Assembly: GCF_016859285.1 (NCBI RefSeq) | Contig: NC_053422.1 | Span: 22,018,501-22,082,500, forward strand | DNA length: 64,000 bases | Direction: 5' to 3' | From: Xiphias gladius | Lineage: Eukaryota > Chordata > Actinopteri > Istiophoriformes > Xiphiidae | Part shown: piece after piece, positions 19,928 to 32,728 of the stretch | Numbering within the stretch: position 1 is the first letter of the stretch | How the letters are laid out: each line of letters begins with the position of its first letter | The notes under the pieces: model-generated | Databases searched by the model: none | Told to the model about the DNA's origin: nothing | Seen by the model: the letters and a program-made list of their open reading frames with translations, nothing else | Made by a program: the position numbers and the translations under genes

Positions 19928-21719
19928 TTTGTGTGTGTGTGTTTGGTGGGTGGCATTAGCACTAAAGATGCAGCAGCCACTTGCCTTGCCAACTGTTCAT
20001 TTTCTTTGAGTAAAATGGTTTTCTTGGCTGTTTTTCATCAAGGTTTTTATCCTCTTGTACCCTCAGCTGGAAGAGGACTGAGTCATAGCTGTCAAGGAAG
20101 CAGGTAGGTGGGAGGCACACAGTGGGTAGGGGGGTGAGGACGAAGGTAGAGAATGTAGGTGGTAGAGGGGAGGGGAGTGGAGGGGGAGATTGTAGTGAAT
20201 GAAAAAAAATTATGAATGGTGCATACTACGCATCCATTTTATTACCTGGTTCTTCTTCAGTCACAGAAACAGAAATTCTGTCTGCAAAGGAGCATAAATC
20301 CCTCAAAAATGATTTCGGCTTCTATTAATTATTTGTCAGTATGTGTTTTGTAATCACAGGTTTATTCAATGTTGACTATGGAATTTTATAATGGTATTCA
20401 TAAACAAAAATCACACATGACACTTTAAAGGGGCTAGTAATCGGCAGAAAGTTACAGAGGCATTAATTTGGATGATAAGATGAATGGATTCAAATAAACT
20501 GGCTGGCAGCCATAATTATCTCAATTCACACTTTAGAAAGAACAACATGTTTCATCCCTTAAGCTTCTACTAACCCCAACTTGATGCTTTTGTTTGCATT
20601 TATACTGCAGAGGCTGCATGTGCCCGCAAGCTATTCCTGTTTAAACTCTGAGTTATGAAAAGATTTGGAAATCTGAGCAAATTAAAAGCTTGATGGATAA
20701 GCCTGTAAAAACCTGTATGTGGATTCAAATGGTACTGAGATGAAAGTCAGATCAAATGTATTGGCCAGAGCGTGTGACAGAACAGAAAGAGAGAAAGACA
20801 GATGTGTGGGTGATGTTTTCTTTTTGTTTTAGTGAGTTTGAAAATGTTTGTTGAGGGTGGACGGGTGGGTAGAACATTAGGAAAATGAATGTGCATTCAG
20901 GCGTCTGTATGTGCACACTTATACATACGTATGTGTGTGTATGCCCCTGCTCTGACATCACTGCTGCCGTCACAGCAGCCACTTCCCTGTGACTCCCTTG
21001 TGACTGAAGGCCTGACAGCCTCCCACGCTCTCCCCATCAACTCCCCTGCTCCTGCTCCTCTCGCCCTGCTTTATCTATAACCCCCCCCACACACACACAC
21101 ACACACTCACTCTCTGTCCTTTGCTTTCGGTCTCCCCCTCAACTCTATTTTTGCATCCATCCATCTCTCTGTCCACTATCTTTCTCTTTTCATTTCACCC
21201 ACCTCCTTTTTCTTTTTGTTTTCATCTCTCTCCCCCTCATTTGGTGTGTGGGTCTCCCCTGTCTTCCGTCATGTTCTCTGCGCCCACAGTGTTGCCTGTC
21301 TCTGTCTCTATGGAAACCCCCAGTGGACAAGAGTGGCTTATAGGTCTGTGAGACACTGATAAAGATCCTATTAGATCACACGCTCTCTTTCTCGCTCAGA
21401 GAGCCTCATGCTTGAAACCTTGCGCATAAAAGTGCAAGCCTATACTGTGTGTAAATTGATGGTGTGTGACCATGTCACTACCTGCCTTCACAACCCCCCC
21501 ATACAATACCACCACCACCCATAGAAAGAGACATTCCATCCCACTATGTGCCCATGACTTATCTGTGGTGTGAAAAAAGAAGGAAAGGATGGAGGCAATG
21601 AGGGAGTAAGGAGGGAGCCCTATTGTTTCATTATACTGTAGGTCTCTTCAATTACTAGGTGGAGAGGGGGACCACCTGATACCGCCTCTGCACATATATT
21701 CCCATCTGAAGCATGCACG

Positions 21720-21829
<110 letters not shown>

Positions 21830-23135
21830 ACACACACTCTCTGGCCCCCCCCTCTCCTGTCTCCCCTTTCAGTCTCACACCTCAGGAACCATATTCTCCT
21901 CACATTTACACATTGTTGAGCCTTCTGTGTTGCGTAGACCGTGCGTCATTCGGGTCCAAACACATCTGAAGGACAGGTGATTTATGATAAGAGGCCTCAC
22001 ATAGACAGAATTTCACAGCTTTGGGTCGCTCTCCTGGTCATCATCATGATTAGACGGTCACGCATAAGTGGATCATTGCAGAGAGTAATCATGGGGAGGA
22101 TACATAAGCTGTACACCATGTCTTTTTGGGGAAAACTAGAAGGGGGTGAATGAAAATGGAGCAAAAAGACAAAAAAAAAGAAAAAAAGAAAAAGAAAAAA
22201 GTGATGCTGGAGTTCTTTTTACTCTTTAAAGTCAAGGCTTAGCTGCTTTGAAAGAATTCAATTTCTCTCGCATCTGAAGGTTTTTTTTAGTATCCCCTTT
22301 ATTTTATCAAAATGTACATGAACAAACTACAACAAAGGACTACATTAAAGAAGACATCAAAACGGGCAGCAATAACAGGGGTCAACAACTGAACACACAC
22401 CCAACCCAGCCCCAAGCCCACCCCATTAACACCCCCAGTGCACTGAGATAAAGACATGCCAATGATGTCTCACATTTAGGCACTTGATTTCCCTACCAAA
22501 CCATCTTTGGTCATAGTTGCTGTTGCACGGCTTTAAACTTAGATTCAAACAGGTTTGAGGTGAATTCGAACTTGCTGATTCTGACTGAGTGAATCAGAGA
22601 ATGCTGATTCATGCTGAGAAGAATCGTAAATAATTCCTTCGATTTAGACAGATCTTTATCTGCCATGTTTAGAGATGACCCAAAGATGGTTGTAACCTGA
22701 CCACCTCAATAGAGTAAACTTTAGCATTAAATAAATCAACACTAGATGGTACAGTACTTCACATGATTACAGAAAAGACTCCACAAGGAAAAGAAATCAA
22801 GCACTACATCTTAACACAATTTACCTGAAAACAATGCAATGTATTCGCACACAATATGCTGTAATCAATATGCTGTACAGTCTATTGCAAAGGCATTGTT
22901 GTTGGCATTTTTCTGTAGGAACTTACCAGTCTGTTTACCACTGAGTATTATCTTGGAAAGTCTTGCAAAAATAGATGAATTTTTATTAAATTAAAAGCCT
23001 TTGCTTTGACTTTGGGATGTGATCTATATATTTAGCTACTCATGCATTGTCTAGATTTGTGTGCATACAGTATACTGTTAGTTTGTGTGTGTGTGTGTAT
23101 GTATATACGTGTATTTGTGTGTATGTTCTGTGCAT

Positions 23136-23239
<104 letters not shown>

Positions 23240-23868
23240 CAATTAAAGTACTGTACACACTGGTAGACTTGTCCCTCAGTATTTTTTCAGAATACACCCC
23301 CTTCAGTAAAGGAATAACAAAGTTACATTAAACTGTTTAAGAAGCATAGTAGTCACACAGTATTTGGCAGTGAGAGAACAGTCCTAACTTATCCATGCAC
23401 GATATCAACCACAGGCAAGGTCCACACTCTGAACAAACCCATTAAGAACAACACAGTAAGAACATGAAAAGAGTGTACAAGAATTCAAAAACCTGGAAAT
23501 GTGTTTGTGTGTCCGTGCATGTTTGTGTGTGTCCGTGCATGTGTGTTAATGTCAACAGCACAGTTGGTTTCCCAGGGAGACCAAAGGGCTATGACTCATG
23601 CAGTGCATACAGCATTTTCTGGAATTTTAGCAACATTGGAAGAATTATTATTTTCCCACAAAGCCCAGATAATTACATATAATCATGTTAGAACCTTACA
23701 GAGTACTCTGGGAGTTCACTGTAAAAACCCACTCAATCCCACCCCCATAGGTCTATTATAGACCAAACAGTTTATCCCTGGATTATATTTCCATTCTCCA
23801 GCTCATTCTTCATGGCAAGTACCTTCCCCTTGCTCGATTCTGCGTTATTTTGTAAATAAGTGTGTGTT

Positions 23869-26800
23869 TTAGACTAGTCCAGTCTGTGTGTGCAGGTGTA
23901 AGGGGTAAGGTTGGTAAAGCAGAGTTGATCCCCCTTGGGGTATATAGTAGCTGCAGTAGCTGGGTTCTGCTAGATAGGGGGCACTGTGCTCGGCAAGGTA
24001 GGGGGCAGGCTGGTAGAAGCATGTCACATGATCTGTGTTGGGGATAATGTTCTGCTCTCCTAGAACCTTCAGTGCCAGTACTGTTATCATATTCAGCGTC
24101 TGACGCCTCTCATGTCCCATCAGACACACTGTGCTGTCATCTACCACACGACGCAATGTCATCAGGTACTGGTACTTGCTTCTTTCCTCGCCGATGAAGT
24201 GGTTCTTCAAGTAGGACAGGATCTTCCTCTGCTGCTCCTGCACATCAGGGAAATCGATGAAAAAGCGCGAGCACATATAGCGCTCCAGTGTCTTTATCTG
24301 AGTCTCGCTGGCTGGTCGGTAGTCCCTAACCAACAGGTTGCTGTATTTCAACAAGCCACCACCTCGAATCTCCTCGGGGTTCCTGGTAGCAATTAGGCGG
24401 TAGCGCAAGTGGTCCATGGCTGCCTCAAAGTCACCATACATGCTCTCTGCCAGGACCTCGACGACAGGGACCGAGCCAGATGACCAAGGAACACTGCTCT
24501 GTTCAGGCATGTCTGGGGTTACCTTAGGGGTGTCTTCGTTTTCAGGCAAGGAGCTGGATACCTGATCAGCTTTTGGAGGGGCAGATTCCCCTGGGGCTCC
24601 AGACTGAGAGCGAGGCAGCACATGTGAGGTGGAGCTTGGGATTGTGATTGGAAAAGTGACAGGCTCTGCAATCCGAGGCAACGGTGAGATATAATCTTGT
24701 TCCTTTTTATCCTCCAACTGTAGGAGGGGAACTCGTGGCGGAGGGGAGGACTCTTTAATCTGTTCCTCGCCGTCTGTGTTCAGTATCATAGGCTCCATGT
24801 CTGAAGATACCTGAGGTACTAGGTCCTCTGACTCCACCGGTGGAGTGAGGCAGAGGAGGGGAGGGCTGAGGCAAGGGGACGGTGGAGTAAGACAGAGTGG
24901 AGGAGGGCTAAGGCTGAGCATAGGAGGAGTGAGGTAAGGAGGTGAGCTGAGGCAGGATGAGGTAGGGCTGAAACTCAGAGTTGGAGAGCTATAGCTAGCG
25001 AGGCTGACTGTGCTCGGCAGCGGAGATGAGAGACAATGAGAGGGAGGGGTCAGACATTCAGGGGGGCTGAGGCTGGGGGGTGAGGGATTGAAGCAGGGAG
25101 GGGAGAGACTAAGTACTGGAGGGGTGAGACAGGAAACAGGAGGGCTTACACAGTGGGAAGAGGAGGGTGAATTGAGTGTGGTTTCTTGTAGGCTGCTGTT
25201 TGGCTGATTCAAGTCAATCTTTTTGGTCTGTTGTTCTTTGTTTTCATCCTCATGACTGAGCTCAACTTCTGAGGCATGTACAGGTTCTAAGGTGTTTGAG
25301 CTGGATGTATCAGTCTGTGAAACTAACGTGTCAACTGAGTCTAGAGGCTCTGATTTTTTGGGTGTAGAGACAGTTTCTCTAGGCAAGGACTGGCTTTGCT
25401 CATCAATACCCACATCTGTAGATGGGGTCTCTTTTAGGCTCTGAATACCTGTTTCACATGAACCCTCTTTGATTAGCTCAGAGAATGATGGCTCTTGAGG
25501 TAAACACATGGGATCCACGGCAGAAGTGAATGCTATATCATGGGCTTGATCAGGAGCTGAGGTAAGGTCTAGGTTTGAAGCTAAGTTACTGGAAGGGTTG
25601 GGTTTGGGCCCAGGGTTTGTTTTAGTAGAGATACTGGTTGTTGTGCTAGTTGCAGGGTCTGAACTGGGAGCTGTTGTCTTTGAGTTAAAGGCTATCTCAG
25701 GTTCAGGGCTGGGGCAGGGGTTTGGATCTAGACAGGGCACTATGACAGGTTCACTTTCAGAGACTGGACTGGGGTAAGGACCGGGGGTGACCTTCCTACA
25801 CATCCTCCGAGGGGGTTTGGGAGAGGAGTGTTTGAGCACCACCATGTGGGATAGTCTATCTGAGGCCTTACAAGAGGGAGAAGAGGAGGTCCTTTTGTCA
25901 GAAACAAGGCTGGGTGGTGCAGGTAAAATATCCTGAGTATCTGGAGGGCTGACGGTATCAAGTATGTTAGGTGATTTTTCTGAGTTATCTGTGTGTACTG
26001 TGCTGTGACCCTCCAGTGTATCCTGTGTGCCAGTAAGCTGTGTGTTGTGAAATGTAAGAGATATGGAAGAGGTCGACAGGGAACAATCAATACCCTGTGT
26101 GTTTTCTATGTTTTTTGCTTCTGATGCTAAAATCTCTTCTGTCATTTCACATGTTTCTGAGTCATTTTCCCTCTCTGCTTGTATCTGCTCCCCTGTCTCT
26201 GTCTCTACTTTTCTTTCATCTGCCAATCGTGACTCTATCTTAGCATGTGGAGATGTGATAGTGTCTGGAGCAGACACATGTTGTGTTTTATCTTTCTCAT
26301 TGCTTCTTTGATCCTCATTGAAACCCTTAGAGAAGTCTGTTTTATCAGAGTGCTCGGTAGTGTGTGATTCTTCTGCCAGGTTTAAAGACTCTGTCTTGGT
26401 TTTTTCTGAGGTTTTTGGCCACTCTCCCATCTGGTCTGTGAGATCTTTCCGTTCATCAGGGGGTTTTCCATTGTTAGGCGGTTCTTTCTGGACAGAGAGT
26501 TCCTTGTGATTTGAATGTGCTGGTTGTTGGCCATCACAGGGTTGGGTCTGCTCTAACTGTTCTACCTTCGTTGAGTATTTGGTCTTGTCTGAGAGCTCTG
26601 GCTCATGTCTGAGTTCAATCTGAGTTGGTGTTTCAGTTTTCTCAAAGGTTTGTTTCCTTTCTGACAAACAATTTAGAGATGTCTGATCAGAGAAGTCTGC
26701 CTCTTTTAAGCTTTCTCTGTGTTCTGACACTTCTTTCAGCTCTTGAGTTGTTTTCTCTTCATTGTCTTTTTCCACTTTGGAGTGCTTTGTCTGATTTGAA

Positions 26801-28000
26801 TGTTCAGTTTGTTGTGAAACGTCTGTCTGCGACTCCTTTTCATGCACCTCATCTCTCCGCATCTGGCTGATCTGAGCCCCTTCTTTACTGGATGAGTCTC
26901 TACCAGTGAACCTCTCTGTTTCTGGAGCAGTGGCCTGTTTGAGCAGAGAGGGAGAATCTTTATTCTGATTCTCTGCAGGCTGATCCTTAAGATCAACGGT
27001 ATTATCTATGTTCTGTGACTCCTGCTGAATGTAGGACTGCAGGAGACGATCAAGAATGATCTGGAAGGAGTCGACACTGAACTCAAACTGCCTCCTCAAT
27101 GCGCTCACAAATTTGAGCTCCAGATTTTTTCCACTGTTGTTTGAGAGGGAGATGAGGCTCCAGCGGTCATGTTCATTGAAGACCTTGACCATTTTCTGGA
27201 CGTATGCCTCCTTCATTGTTGCGCTGCTGATCCGCTCCCTGTTGACCCCGGCAGGTAGGCAGTCCAGCAAGCAGCCCAGCACTGACTCTTTGATTACCTG
27301 AGAGAAGAAGACGTCAGCAACATGACAGCTAAAACTAATGACTGCAAGTTAAGTGCAATTTTGCCTTTATTATTGAATTGAATATTGTGATGCTCCTGTG
27401 GTTTAGTTTTCTGTCTAATGCAGTTAAGAATATTAAAATCAGTACTATTGATTCAGCCTTATGGTAAAATGTTCTACAATTAAATTATTGTTAGGATTAC
27501 AATAACATCATTATCAATATAGCTCCACAAAAATCAATACTGCAACACCCCAGAGATGGTAGATATTTAGTCCGATGCTTAAGGATAATACAGGAGAATG
27601 AATGCTGGTTAACGCATGGGATTGAACCCCAATGCTCACCTCTTATTACACTGACCTGCTTCCTTTTTTTAACTAAGCAGTACACTAATCGTACCTGGAA
27701 CTCCTCCTGACTGGGCAGCTCCACTCCAAAGATGATGTCCAGGTCCTTGTAGCTTGTTCCATTGTCTCGGACAAGGACATGGCTGGCCGTGGAGCCGTTC
27801 AGACGAACATCTCTTACAGTGATTCCCTGCTTCTGCAGCCTGGCCCGCACAGCTATGATGATGTCTCGAGGACGCAGCTCCAACGTGGGAAAGTTCCCGC
27901 GTCCGTGGATTGGAACCACCTCCGACAGAACCTGATGGAGAACCTCCACCTGCTCAGCATTCAGGCTGTGGAACCGCTGGCTGGATCTGGTTTCAGACAT
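23869..28000 (-). CDS. tent5d: tent5d (fam46d)-like terminal nucleotidyltransferase 5 with a giant internal insertion, 1244 aa
   Basis: TENT5/FAM46 enzymes are non-canonical poly(A) polymerases that lengthen mRNA tails. Two coding exons are seen: 28000-27695 (102 codons) and 27297-23869 (1142 codons plus TAA), joined in phase 0 across a 397-bp GT-AG intron. Exon 1 carries [13 protein letters not shown], the RLNGS motif (near residues 66-70) and [10 protein letters not shown] with the catalytic pair D86 and D88. Exon 2 carries [18 protein letters not shown], whose Glu162 is the expected third acidic residue. Residues 1-196 and 1054-1244 align with the normal family of about 390 residues. Roughly 850 extra residues sit between them. 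Assignment to the D paralogue rests on synteny with TBX22 and SH3BGRL. The start at 28000 is chosen because family similarity begins just after it and a splice acceptor lies 9 nt upstream. Confidence 0.9.
24447..27015 (-). other. In-frame insertion encoding a disordered region in tent5d
   Basis: Codes for residues about 197-1053, with no stop codon over 2.5 kb. The first half is rich in E, K, Q, S, T and D with loose repeats such as SDKT and EQTQ. The part near residues 813-926 (about 24826-25165) is a string of SPP and TPP units separated by L, S and C, for example [16 protein letters not shown]. Low-complexity, charged and proline-rich composition predicts intrinsic disorder. It splits the nucleotidyltransferase fold between FQIILDRLL and [13 protein letters not shown], which are adjacent in ordinary TENT5 proteins. 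Confidence 0.85.
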
Positions 28001-28512
28001 GCTGCTGCCCTGAATGGAGGGAAGGAAGGAGGACACTGATGAGAGTTTATTACAACTCCTCAACAAAATGTGCTATGTGTTTAACTCTCTTGCTCTTTCT
28101 GTCACTCACACAAACACACACACGTAGCAATCGCTCACACTCATATGCACACTCCTTGCCAGTGTGCTGTCTGTAAGTCACAGTTTGGCTGACAGCTTTT
28201 CTACAATGCTAATGTAACTGCTGTGTTGACAAGCTGAAACATGGAGTGAACCATGTAGACGTGCTGTGCATAAATATTCTTCTGCTGCTCAACAAGATCA
28301 AAACAAACTATTAATAAATTTCACTGGAATCACATAATCTGGAACACATAACAGTATTTACAAGCCAAGACATAGCCAAAAAATAGTTATTTTATTTATA
28401 CTCATCACACGCTCCATCTCAGTCAGATACAATATCTGAATCAGGGTCCGGTCCAGCTCTTTAGCATTATAAAGAACAATAAAAATATACTTAGAAATAA
28501 TTATTGTGTAAG

Positions 28513-28538
28513 ATAATAATAATAATAATAATAATAAT
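28513..28538. repeat. (AAT)n microsatellite
   Basis: About eight uninterrupted ATA/AAT units. Confidence 0.9.
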
Positions 28539-29896
28539 ACCAATGACATGTAAAGCCAGAGTAAATTTTTGTTTATTGATTGTTTCCACCAGAAGAGCAA
28601 GGGTTAAGCTGAATGAGTCATCCCCAGCAGACTGCATTAATCACAGCAACGTCACTAATTAAAGACACACATCTGTTTTTGTGTCTGTGTGTGCAGCACA
28701 TGATGTGTATAGATTACAAACACCAATTCCCACACACATTCATGTGAGTGCACACAAGCTTTTATATAACACCTTTTGTAAATTGTAATACAAATCGGAA
28801 CAAAGTGGGATTTAATATCAGCCAATTATTTTTGTTTGGCTTTCACAAGCGTAATCCTCCTGGCAGTTTCACACGTAGCCTCTGCATCCAGACTCCATCA
28901 TTCAATCTCTATAAAAACTACACTAATTTCTTTAATAAACCAAACAACATTTTCTTAATTAAGTCAGTAGAAGAAGGGATGGTAATCAAAGAAGAATTAC
29001 TGTTATGTGACTGCGTGTGTGTTTGTGGGCGCATGTCAAAGTGTTTCAGGGAATGAGTGCTTATGTTTGAGTGTGCAACTGTGGTTCATAGCAGCCCATT
29101 ATGATCTATTGTTTGCTTAAATCAATAGTTGTCACTCAGCGTGAGCCGAATGCTGCTGATTGCTATGATTTTTCAATACTAGCAGGCTAAACACTGGGAT
29201 ACTAATGAGTAGTAATGGGATGCTTTCTGGTAGCAGTTTGTCAGACATCAGGGGGCTATATTCTGTCACAACCACAAACAATCCATTATAGGGAGTTTTA
29301 ATAAAATTTTCAAATCCATGTTGCACACACTTCAGCAAAGAGCACTTTACTACGTAGCACATATAAAGCTACAAAAGGCAACCTCTGTGCTCATTCAAAA
29401 AGAATGAAGTATCCTTACCAGACTACAAAGAAGTTGGGTCTGAACACACAAAGCTCCTAATCAACTGTTGTGGATGAGACATCTGTCTGTACCCCACTGT
29501 AACAAGGTGAACTTCAATAGTAATCATACATCCAGAGGTGATAAATACAGTTCCAGATGTTGACACTGGTCATATAAACAATGAAACGATGTGCAAAGGA
29601 CCCAAAGAGGCACTGCAGGACTGTTTTCCAGCTGGCCCCTGTGTCTCCCCCTCCCCTTTCGCACTCTTCTGCAAACTTGCAGCCTGAGTGACTCATCCAG
29701 GCATATCGGCTCAGCTCGCACATAATCTATTGCCGCTGAAAACACAACAAATCCGTGGGTCTTGTAGACACTGGACTTAATCGAAAAACAAACACAAACA
29801 ATAATGCTCTGTAAACGTAGGTTCCTGTCGCAGATATTAATTCTGTAAAGTAGCACACAGAAAACCAAACAATTCTGCCCTGTGGTTTTTTTTTTA

Positions 29897-29938
29897 ACAT
29901 ATAGGACAGAGTGGGAAGAGGAATATTCTGTCCTATGT
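29897..29938. repeat. Inverted repeat able to form a hairpin
   Basis: ATAGGACAGA (29901-29910) pairs perfectly with TCTGTCCTAT (29927-29936) across a 16-base loop, and flanking ACAT/GT bases extend the stem with a TA bulge. Confidence 0.75.
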
Positions 29939-30042
29939 GTAGAAAGCAGTAGATATTGCCAGAGTAGCCCTATGTGTAAGGTAACAACTCAATATTTGTT
30001 GTGGACCCCCGTAAAATATCATTTCAATGTGTACTGACCACA

Positions 30043-30097
30043 TATTTTGTAAAAAAAAAAAAAAAAAACATATATATATATATGTGTGTGTGTATAT

Positions 30098-30128
<31 letters not shown>

Positions 30129-30145
30129 TGTGTGTATGTAAATAT
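30043..30145. repeat. Compound A homopolymer and (AT)n/(GT)n repeat
   Basis: A run of A followed by alternating AT, GT and CATATATA units; highly unstable composition. Confidence 0.85.
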
Positions 30146-30550
30146 AAAACATATATAGGATCTTTAAAATGCTACTTCTAAGCCCTGACAATACTTTTCT
30201 GAAAAGAATGGGAGTTGTTTCCCCATGAAATAACCACTAGCTCGAGGCTATAATTCACCTCTTGTACAGTTTCACACTCCATCACTACCTAAGATTTACT
30301 GGAAGTGATCCATGGCCCTGCTGAGTTTGACTCTGCCCTGCTGGGCTTTACTCTAAGCACCTAATCACGCACTTACTTACACCTGAGATGCCAGTTGGTG
30401 GCAATTAACCGAAGTTAAGCACCAGGCAGGATAAAGGGCAGTAGCACTTCTGAGTACCAGGATTGAAGCACATCGGATACCGGTATATATGCTCCATGCA
30501 GCGCAACAAAAGTGATTTATTTAACTTCACAGAGAGTCGAAGGTTCTTAC

Positions 30551-30880
30551 CTGTTGCATTTGAGGGAGCGACTGGCTCCTGGCTTGACGACGGAATAAAG
30601 TCGTAAGTATCCAGTGAGCTTCAGATCCGAAGAGTTTGTGTCTCTCGTACGTGGGACTGTTTTTCTTTTGAAGACCCTACCCACTCCGGTTAGACTCAGT
30701 GCTGATGCAGCTCCGTCCCTTACGAGGCATAAGAGGCTAGAGTCTGTGCGCGAGTTCATTCGGGCGCTGTCCAGGAAGCGCGTGGTGCTGAAATGAGGAC
30801 CGAAATGAGTCCTCGCGCTCTTGTTTTCTCCTCCGACCGCCCGGAGCGTAACGCAGTTTCCATAGCGACCTGCCGTCATT
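30551..30880 (-). other. Probable non-coding 5' exon of tent5d
   Basis: On the minus strand CAACAG is followed by GTAAGAACC at 30551/30550, an excellent 5' splice site, at the edge of a CpG-rich segment that extends right. A tent5d acceptor with 9 nt of 5' UTR exists at 28009, giving a 2.5-kb first intron. The upstream limit of this exon is a guess. Confidence 0.5.
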
Positions 30881-31912
30881 CAGTTATGACTGGGGAGTGA
30901 GTGTGTGTGTGTGTGTGTGTGGGTGTGTGTGTACAGCGGTCTACGTTAACAACAATGATGGTGGGGGTGTGTGTTGTGGTGGTGGCGCGGGGCGCGTTAA
31001 CAGGTGTCAGGGTTAATTTGAGTATGTGTGGCCGCTCCTTGTTTGTCCCTCCTAAAAAAAAAAAAAATTGAAAATACGAGCTAAATTCAGAACCGAGAGA
31101 GGGGAACCTGTAGCCAAAGCCTGTGCATCGTAAAGCCCGAATGAACGAGTGAGTGTACGGACTCTCGGGGTTACCATAGCCCAAGCAAGCCGGCTGAATG
31201 GCAAGGCTCTTCATTGCGTGCCTCCTCTGGTGTGCTTGTTGTCTAAATGGACGTAAATCACAGGGTGACCTCACTGGTTACCCCATGGCCGTGCCGGGGC
31301 TGAGACCAGGACTCCTGTGTTTGGGTTAAGGAGACACCCCTCGGGGGACCCTGCTATTCAGCAGCCGGCCGAACTTGTGATCTAGTTGTGGGGGAGCATC
31401 TCCGAAACACCGCTCATTCATTCATTCACTCCTTCACTCAGAAGCGCATCGTTATATCGAGTGCTGTGACCATACAGACTCTCAGCAGATAGGCTACAGT
31501 ATGAGTCATCCATGCTCCCTCCCCCTGACCCAGCCGTTAACCCCCCCCCCCCTCCTTCGGCTGGCCGTTGCACGCAGATACCGGAACCCTTTCTCTCTGG
31601 ACAACCGAGGATCCTTTTCCCTTCCCTCTTGCTGCAATTTCTCGCCGCCTTTCCCACCACTTCAACACAAACTAGCCTAAATCCCTCTGTGTTCCCGTTT
31701 GTACTGCGGTCAGCTCACGCACCGGTCCTGACCACCATTCTACCCATGCAATAAAAAACGGCGACAGATGTTACATACTCGTGAATGCATCAGAAATGAA
31801 GTGTGTGTGTGTGTGTGGGGGGGGGGTAATTGAAAGCGTTAATGCAAACAGCGAGTGTCTCTGTGGAAAAGGTCAATTTACTCCTTCACAAAAAACAAAA
31901 AAAAAACACAAA

Positions 31913-31920
31913 TGACGTCA
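31913..31920. promoter_or_regulatory. Palindromic CRE (TGACGTCA)
   Basis: A perfect cAMP response element about 0.8 kb upstream of the chmp1b start codon. Near matches, TGACGTAG and TGACGAC, lie within the next 170 bp. CREB/ATF binding is inferred. Confidence 0.5.
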
Positions 31921-32342
31921 TTAGACGTGTGTACCATAACCTACCGATACCCGGTACAAACTATTTTTAGCCTTGATGGAACTTGTCTGCTTTGGACACG
32001 CGCGCCCGTCCGCTTCTCAAACGGTCGTGACGTAGGCGGCGCGAGCACGCCGTGCAAAGTCGTGACCATGTGACGACGGGGAAAAAGTAGCCAGAAGTAT
32101 CAGCGTCTGTATCCGAAGATGCAGATAAAGCAAGACGGTTCACACACCGTTTTCCAAACGCAGTCTGCCGGTTCAGCCATAATCCAGCAGGGGACGAGAA
32201 ATCATATCACACACGGACCCATCTGTCTAACTTTAGGTCATGAATTAATAATAAGACAAAGAGCTCGGTATATGATGTAAAATCAGCTAAAAATATGAAA
32301 AAAAATTAATGATCAGTCGGTATTACTTCAACATCGCTTTTC

Positions 32343-32352
32343 TGCGCATGCG
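32343..32352. promoter_or_regulatory. NRF1-type site
   Basis: TGCGCATGCG, matching the NRF1 core, about 380 bp upstream of the chmp1b start codon. This motif is typical of broad housekeeping promoters, fitting an ESCRT gene. Confidence 0.5.
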
Positions 32353-32436
32353 TTATATAGGGGACGCCTGATTTCCAACAGGCGGTTTAAAATGTCTTTT
32401 TCTTACCTGAATAAGTGACAAAAGGTCCCGCGAAGT

Positions 32437-32440
<4 letters not shown>

Positions 32441-32467
<27 letters not shown>
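32441..32467. repeat. A27 homopolymer in the chmp1b promoter region
   Basis: Uninterrupted A tract between the minus-strand donor at 32407 and the chmp1b start. Confidence 0.95.
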
Positions 32468-32470
<3 letters not shown>

Positions 32471-32728
32471 AGGAATTACGAGACAGTCGTTTTGCAAGCC
32501 GACTGCGAAGCTTCCACTCTGCCTGACTGAATTTAAGCAATTGCGGAAGAACGCACAAGTGAAATCTCGCCTCGGTACAGTGGCAAACGTAGCCTGCAAA
32601 ATCAAAACAAACAACTCTCGGAAATAAGCGAGTGGCTGAATGCTATTTTGTATCTGTAACTACATAACCAGACTGTTTTTTGGGGGGTTTTTTTTGGTTT
32701 TTTTTTGTCTCAGAAAGAGACCTTCATC

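Larger units (their letters stand above)
28010..32728. other. tent5d 5' non-coding region and divergent promoter zone towards chmp1b
   Basis: From 28.0 to 30.5 kb the sequence is AT-rich, with an (AAT)n tract, a hairpin and an AT/GT compound repeat, consistent with a tent5d intron. From 30.55 to 32.4 kb it becomes CpG-richer, with a CRE and an NRF1-type site. No protein-coding exon was recognised. Two strong minus-strand donors suggest non-coding first exons of tent5d. Confidence 0.65.

Noticed and set aside
19725..20107. Open frames of Cys-Val or Thr-His repeats in GT/CA arrays (also at 17.4-17.8, 21.6-21.9, 23.0-23.3, 41.0-41.2, 55.9-56.3 and 56.6-57.1 kb)
   Set aside because: They are translations of dinucleotide repeats with no stop in any frame; no coding evidence outside the arrays.
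24112..24396. Plus-strand frames across 24.1-27.3 kb
   Set aside because: All lie antisense to the tent5d coding exon and lack independent support.
30340..30500. Possible 5S rRNA-derived SINE (GAAGTTAAGCACC and TGAGTACCAGG resemble 5S internal promoter blocks)
   Set aside because: Only short, out-of-register similarity; no full A, IE and C box order and no tail or target duplication visible.
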